From positions 1-8,730 of the forward strand of contig DATFPQ010000244.1 in assembly GCA_035264765.1 (NCBI GenBank): 8,730 bases of DNA, given 5' to 3'. This DNA comes from DATFPQ01 sp035264765 (GTDB lineage Bacteria > Actinomycetota > Actinomycetes > Actinomycetales > Angustibacteraceae). A model generated the notes under the pieces. That model searched no databases. It was not told where the DNA came from and worked only from the letters and a program-made list of their open reading frames with translations. Positions within the stretch are counted from its first letter, which is position 1. Each line of letters starts with the position of its first letter. Position numbers and translations under genes: made by a program. Positions 5,230 through 8,730 of this stretch are shown one piece after another.

Positions 5230-6591
5230 TCACCGGGGTGGCAGCAGTCCCTGGGCCTGCTTGGAGCGCAGCACCCGAAGGGCCGCTGCATCCACCTGAC
5301 GGCGGAAGCCGGCGTCCGAGCGGGCCCGGTCGCGCAGCGCCACGAACATGCTACGGGCCACGGCCGGGTCGACGGTCAGCACCATGTCTCCGCCGGCTGC
5401 GACGAAGCGCGTGGCCCTGGTGCCCGGGGACCAACGCCGCACCTGCCGCGCGCTGCCGAGGTCGTCGCTGATCACCACCCCCCGGAACCCGAGGTCGCCG
5501 CGGAGGATCCCGGCGACGATGGTGCCGGAGAAGGCGGCCGGCTGCCGCGCGTCCATCTTGGAGTAGTAGGCCGTCGACATCATCACGAACGGGGCGCCGG
5601 CCTTGATGCTGGCGGCGAACGGCTGCAGGTCGCTGCTCCTGCGCGTCGTCGTGCGGTCGGTGACACCGGCCGTCGTGTCGGTGTTCGCCGTGACCCTGCC
5701 CAACCCGGGGAAGTGCTTGACGGCCACCTGGACCCGTGCCGTATGCATGCCCTGGCTGAAGGCCACGGCGTGTGAGCCGACCCGTCCGACGGTGTAGCCG
5801 AACTCGCGCCTGAAGTGCCCGATCGGCGCGTTCTTCGGCGCGAAGGCGGCACTCGGGACGGTGTCGGCGACCGGCGCGAGGTTCACCGTGACGCCCGCCG
5901 CGTGCAGCTGTCGTCCCCACTGGGTGGCTCTGCTGCGCAGGGTCTTGGTCGTCCACCGGCCCTGGGTCAGGGCCGCGGGCATCCTGACGAAGCCGCTGCC
6001 GCGCAGGACCTGGACCGAGCCGCCCTCCTGGTCGGTCGCCACGTGCAGGCGGACTCCCGCCGTGGCCTTTACCGTTGCTCTCCGCTGCAGGGCCGCGCTG
6101 ACCCGGGCCGTGGCCCGCACGCCCGCGGTGCTGCGGCCGGTCAGCATCACGTTGCCGACGTGGTACCGGGTGACCGCGTTGAGGGTCCGAGGATCGGCGG
6201 ACGTCGCCCGGCTGCCCACCATCAGGAGCTGTCCCACTCGCTGGGAGAGCGACATGCGGGCCAGGGTCAGGGCGGCCAGGTCGACGGCCGGAGCGGCCGG
6301 TTCAGCCGGCGGAGCGGCGTCCGTCGTGGAGGCGGTCGCCGCGGATTCGGTCGCCGGGGAGCCGAGGGTGGCGGACGTGCCCCTCGTGGACGCCGTCGCC
6401 GCCGAGGAGGCCGCCGTGGAGCCGGCGCCGGTGGTCGCTCGCGCTGCCGACGAGCCGGCGCCGGTCGTCGCGCGCGCTGCCGCCGTGCCGGAGGGGGCGC
6501 CGACGCAGGCGGCCACGGCGCAGGCCGCGACGGCGGTCGCCGCGAGCGCGGTCAGTCGCCGGGGGCCGGTCGGTCCTCCCGATGGCTGCAC
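5230..6591 (-). CDS. Secreted lipoprotein-type glycoside hydrolase family 3 (NagZ-like beta-N-acetylhexosaminidase)
   Basis: With a GTG start at 6591 the protein has 453 residues. Its N-terminus (PRR, then LTALAATAVAACAVAAC) is a lipoprotein signal with two possible lipobox cysteines (VAAC, C24 and C29). About 70 residues of Ala/Thr/Ser-rich linker follow, then the GH3 domain. Motifs seen are GQLLMVGS, VGNVMLTGRS, TDQEGG (186-191), NLAPVAD (237-243), KHFPGLG (292-298) and VISDDLGS with the nucleophile aspartate in SDD (375-377). Such enzymes release N-acetylglucosamine or related sugars from cell wall fragments or glycans, here outside the membrane. The NagZ Asp-His acid/base dyad, in a DSH loop after KHFPGHG, is not present: the matching stretch reads ANTDTT. 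A longer frame from a GTG at 6675 is open but adds 28 Arg-rich residues before the signal peptide. The shorter start fits the signal peptide and a leaderless promoter. No ribosome binding site is seen at either start. The gene is convergent with the c-di-GMP group and divergent from the amidohydrolase. Confidence 0.9.
   Translation of the reverse strand: MQPSGGPTGPRRLTALAATAVAACAVAACVGAPSGTAAARATTGAGSSAARATTGAGSTAASSAATASTRGTSATLGSPATESAATASTTDAAPPAEPAAPAVDLAALTLARMSLSQRVGQLLMVGSRATSADPRTLNAVTRYHVGNVMLTGRSTAGVRATARVSAALQRRATVKATAGVRLHVATDQEGGSVQVLRGSGFVRMPAALTQGRWTTKTLRSRATQWGRQLHAAGVTVNLAPVADTVPSAAFAPKNAPIGHFRREFGYTVGRVGSHAVAFSQGMHTARVQVAVKHFPGLGRVTANTDTTAGVTDRTTTRRSSDLQPFAASIKAGAPFVMMSTAYYSKMDARQPAAFSGTIVAGILRGDLGFRGVVISDDLGSARQVRRWSPGTRATRFVAAGGDMVLTVDPAVARSMFVALRDRARSDAGFRRQVDAAALRVLRSKQAQGLLPPR
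6419..6484. repeat. 33-bp tandem repeat in the linker of the GH3 gene
   Basis: Bases 6419-6451 and 6452-6484 match with three differences. On the minus strand the unit encodes 11 residues of the type ARATTGAGSSA, in the disordered linker between lipobox and catalytic domain. Length is a multiple of three, so expansion would be tolerated. Confidence 0.85.
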
Positions 6592-6597
6592 GGCTCG

Positions 6598-6603
6598 ACG
6601 GTA
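6598..6603 (-). promoter_or_regulatory. Possible -10 element for a leaderless GH3 transcript
   Basis: On the minus strand TACCGT (6603 to 6598) is followed by exactly six bases (CGAGCC) and the GTG at 6591. This is the spacing expected when transcription begins at the start codon itself, and it would explain the missing ribosome binding site. No -35 element is evident. Confidence 0.4.
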
Positions 6604-6702
6604 CGCCTGCCGGGACGGTCGGCGTACCGACGCAACAGGTCCCCGCCGACCACGGCTGAGGCACGCGGTTCGCACGCCGGTGGGGTCGTGTCCGGGTGGC
6701 CG

Positions 6703-6730
6703 TTGCTGCCGAGCCGCCGCTGGCTAGGGT
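6703..6730 (+). promoter_or_regulatory. Promoter of the amidohydrolase gene, probably leaderless
   Basis: TTGCTG (6703-6708) and TAGGGT (6725-6730) are separated by 16 bases. TAGGGT is followed by six bases and the GTG start at 6737, so transcription would begin at the start codon. The gene has no ribosome binding site, in agreement with a leaderless mRNA, which is common in actinobacteria. Confidence 0.58.
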
Positions 6731-6736
6731 GGCGCG

Positions 6737-7888
6737 GTGAGCAACGAGGTCGGGGGACCGGGCGACGGGCACGGCACGGTCCTGCACCTGCGGGGACCGG
6801 TGCTCGTGGGCCCGGACGAGCAGCGCGATGAGGCGTGGGTCCTCGGAGGTCGGGTCACCTTCGACCGGCCCACGGCGCTCGGTGCGGACGTCGTCGCCCT
6901 CGACGGCGCGGTCCTGCCAGGCTTGGTCGACGCGCACTGCCACGTGGGCCTGGCCGCGCAGGGCGCGGTGGACGCGGAGACCTCGAGAGCCCAGGCGCTC
7001 GCCGACCGGGACGCGGGCACGCTGCTGATCCGCGATGCGGGCAGTGCCGCCGACACCCGGTGGGTGGACGACGAGGCCGACCTGCCGCGGATCGTGCGGG
7101 CCGGCCGGCACATCGCGCGCCCGCGCCGCTACATCCGCAACTTCGCCGCCGAGGTCGAGCCGGAGCAGCTCGCCGACGAGGTGCGGCGACAGGCGCGCGC
7201 CGGAGACGGCTGGGTCAAGATCGTGGGGGACTGGATCGACCGGGACCTCGGCGACCTGGCGCCGTGCTGGCCGCGGGAGGCGCTGGTCGAGGCGATGGCC
7301 GTTGCCCACGCCGAGGGCGCCCGGGTGACGGCGCACTGCTTCGGCGAGGACTGCCTGCCCGACCTGCTCGACGCCGGCATCGACTGCATCGAGCACGCCA
7401 CCGGCCTCACCCGCGACACGCTGCTGGCCTGCGCCGCCCGAGGGGTCCCAATCGTGCCGACGCTGGTCAACATCGCCACGTTCCCGTCCATCGCCGCCGG
7501 CGGGCAGGAGAAGTTCCCGACCTACGCGGCCCACATGCGGGCCCTGCACGAGCGTCGCTACGCCAACGTGCGGGCCGCCTTCGAGGAGGGCGTGCCCGTC
7601 TACTGCGGCACGGACGCCGGCGGCTCGCTGCCGCACGGGCTGGTCGCGCAGGAGGTGGCCGAGCTCGTCGCCGCCGGCCTGCCGGCGGCCGACGCGCTGT
7701 CGGCGGCGAGCTGGGCTGCTCGCCGGTGGCTCGGCCACCCGGCGCTGGACGAGGGCGCGCCCGCGGACCTCGTGGTCTACCCCCGCGACCCGAGGCAGGA
7801 CGTCGGCGTGCTCGCCCACCCGGTCGCGATCGTCTTGCGAGGCGCGGTGCTGGCCGGCTCGGCGGCGGTGGTGGGCGGCCGGCGGTGA
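6737..7888 (+). CDS. Metal-dependent amidohydrolase (imidazolonepropionase/prolidase-like)
   Basis: The 383-residue cytoplasmic protein belongs to the amidohydrolase superfamily, in which one or two metal ions activate water for hydrolysis of amide or related bonds. All ligands can be seen: HCH (67-69) in LPGLVDAHCHVG, K161 in WVKIVGDW as the likely carboxylated lysine, H200 in RVTAHCFGE, H220 in CIEHATG, and D293 in GTDAGG. The small beta-sandwich domain is built from both ends (about 12-60 and 340-380), with ADLVVYPRDP near the C-terminus, as in imidazolonepropionase-like members. The pattern fits the Met_dep_hydrolase_A type subgroup, whose known substrates include prolyl dipeptides; the substrate here is unknown. 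The GTG start is chosen from the promoter geometry. The stop overlaps the start of the GNAT gene in GTGA, so the two are translationally coupled. As I recall, an amidohydrolase gene lies next to ffh in mycobacteria (Rv2915c). Confidence 0.93.
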   Translation: MSNEVGGPGDGHGTVLHLRGPVLVGPDEQRDEAWVLGGRVTFDRPTALGADVVALDGAVLPGLVDAHCHVGLAAQGAVDAETSRAQALADRDAGTLLIRDAGSAADTRWVDDEADLPRIVRAGRHIARPRRYIRNFAAEVEPEQLADEVRRQARAGDGWVKIVGDWIDRDLGDLAPCWPREALVEAMAVAHAEGARVTAHCFGEDCLPDLLDAGIDCIEHATGLTRDTLLACAARGVPIVPTLVNIATFPSIAAGGQEKFPTYAAHMRALHERRYANVRAAFEEGVPVYCGTDAGGSLPHGLVAQEVAELVAAGLPAADALSAASWAARRWLGHPALDEGAPADLVVYPRDPRQDVGVLAHPVAIVLRGAVLAGSAAVVGGRR

Positions 7889-8730
7889 CGTCGCTGCACG
7901 AGCTGGCCGACGAGGGGGAGCGGGTCGTCGTCCGGACCATCCGTCCATCCGACGTCGACGCGTACCGGCTCGCGGTGCAGCAGTCCCGCTCGCGCCTGCT
8001 GCGGTGGAACCCCGTCGACCCGGACGACCTGCTGCGCCACCTCGCCCGCCAGTCCGACGTCCACCGGACCTTCCTGATCCTGGCGCGCGATGGCGAGGGA
8101 GCGCACGGAGTCGTAGGCCGCGTGAACCTCACCAACGTCGTCCGGGGCCGGTTCCAGTCCGGCGTGCTCGGGTACGACGCGTTCGACCCGTACGCCGGGC
8201 GGGGCCTGTTCGCCGAGGGGCTGGGGCTGGTCGTCGGGCTGGCCCTTCGGCCGACCCCCCGCGGTGGTGTCGGGCTGCACCGGGTGGAGGCCAACGTCCA
8301 GCCCGGCAACGTCACCTCCGCCGGCGTGCTGCGCTTCCTGGGCTTCCGGCACGAGGGGCGCAGCCCCAGGATGCTGCTGCTGGCCGGCCGCGGGGACGGC
8401 GAGAGGTGGCGCGACCACGACCGCTACGCCATCACCGCGGAGGACTGGCCGGCGCCGGCGTACCGGCAGCAGCCGCACCAGCGGCTCGTGGTGCTCGTCG
8501 GCGGCCCGGCGCAGGACCGCCGCGCCGCCCTCGCCTCCGCGCTCTCCACCGAGCTCGGCCTGCCGCTGCTGCCCGCCGCGCCGAACGGGGGACGCAGGGC
8601 GGCGGCGCCGGGCCTGGTCGGGCCGGTCCTGTGGAGCGTCCTGAGCAGCTGCCCGACCGGTGCCGTGCTCGACCTGCCGTGGGACGCGGCCGCGGCGGCC
8701 GACGTCCGCGACGGACTGCACCGGGCCGGG
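7885..8730 (+). CDS. GNAT-family N-acetyltransferase with extra C-terminal P-loop-like domain, 3' truncated
   Basis: A frame with no stop runs from GTG 7885 to the window end (282 codons). Residues 13-185 form a GNAT acetyltransferase of the RimJ/RimL type. Beta1 is VVVRTIRPSDVDAYR (14-28), and acetyl-CoA motif A lies around PYAGRGLFAEGLGLVV (102-117). The typical HRVEANVQPGNVTSAGVLRF stretch (132-151) is followed by LGFRHEG (152-158) and YAITAEDW (181-188). These enzymes acetylate an amino group, often on ribosomal proteins or small molecules; the substrate is unknown. After a Pro/Gln linker, residues 199-282 read QRLVVLVGGPAQDRRAALAS, then ALSTELGLPLL. This has the rhythm of a P-loop kinase start (beta strand, glycine loop, helix, ELGLPLL), but the GxxGxGK[ST] lysine and Ser/Thr are absent. 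The GTG overlaps the amidohydrolase stop by four bases. The protein continues beyond the window. Confidence 0.85.
   Translation, partial: MTSLHELADEGERVVVRTIRPSDVDAYRLAVQQSRSRLLRWNPVDPDDLLRHLARQSDVHRTFLILARDGEGAHGVVGRVNLTNVVRGRFQSGVLGYDAFDPYAGRGLFAEGLGLVVGLALRPTPRGGVGLHRVEANVQPGNVTSAGVLRFLGFRHEGRSPRMLLLAGRGDGERWRDHDRYAITAEDWPAPAYRQQPHQRLVVLVGGPAQDRRAALASALSTELGLPLLPAAPNGGRRAAAPGLVGPVLWSVLSSCPTGAVLDLPWDAAAAADVRDGLHRAG

Noticed and set aside
6592..6675. N-terminal extension of the GH3 protein to a GTG at 6675
   Set aside because: It would place 28 Arg-rich residues before a clear lipoprotein signal and has no ribosome binding site; the GTG at 6591 fits both the signal peptide and the -10 spacing.
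5815..6831. 338-residue open frame on the plus strand, and a 548-residue minus-strand frame at 6302-7948
   Set aside because: Both are antisense to well-supported genes (GH3 and amidohydrolase) and consist of Arg/Gly/Ala-rich shadow sequence without motifs.

Overview
The window is very GC-rich DNA with densely packed genes, GTG starts, short intergenic gaps and apparently leaderless promoters. Together with the order glnD then ffh, this points to a high-GC actinobacterium. The sequence alone does not allow a genus call.

Layout. (1) 1-292: the end of glnD (PII nucleotidyltransferase, ACT domain), followed by a 47-bp tandem duplication that takes in its stop codon. (2) 441-2036: ffh, the complete signal recognition particle GTPase. 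(3) 2037-2277: a non-coding stretch with a small hairpin, a 12-bp tandem repeat and a candidate multibranched RNA leader whose closing stem abuts a strong Shine-Dalgarno sequence. (4) 2278-5188: an apparently co-transcribed, translationally coupled group of two tiny ORFs (27 and 36 aa), a membrane-anchored GGDEF-EAL cyclic-di-GMP enzyme, and a DUF5317-like membrane protein. (5) 5230-6591, minus strand: a secreted lipoprotein-type GH3 glycosidase, convergent with group 4 across a hairpin terminator candidate. (6) 6592-6736: a divergent promoter region in which both genes look leaderless (TAnnnT, six bases, then GTG). (7) 6737-8730: a metal-dependent amidohydrolase overlapping by 4 bp a GNAT acetyltransferase with an extra C-terminal domain that runs off the window.

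How the parts fit. glnD and ffh belong to a nitrogen-signalling and protein-export housekeeping block. As I recall, ffh is followed closely by an amidohydrolase gene in mycobacteria, so the c-di-GMP group plus the GH3 gene may be an insertion into an older ffh-amidohydrolase neighbourhood. The part most worth study is 2160-5188. There a structured leader with two mutually exclusive pairings near a ribosome binding site precedes two micro-ORFs with similar ends (-GTKWE and -GKKWG), which are coupled to a c-di-GMP synthase/phosphodiesterase with a membrane sensor region. I cannot assign this leader to any riboswitch class I know, or the peptides to any known family.
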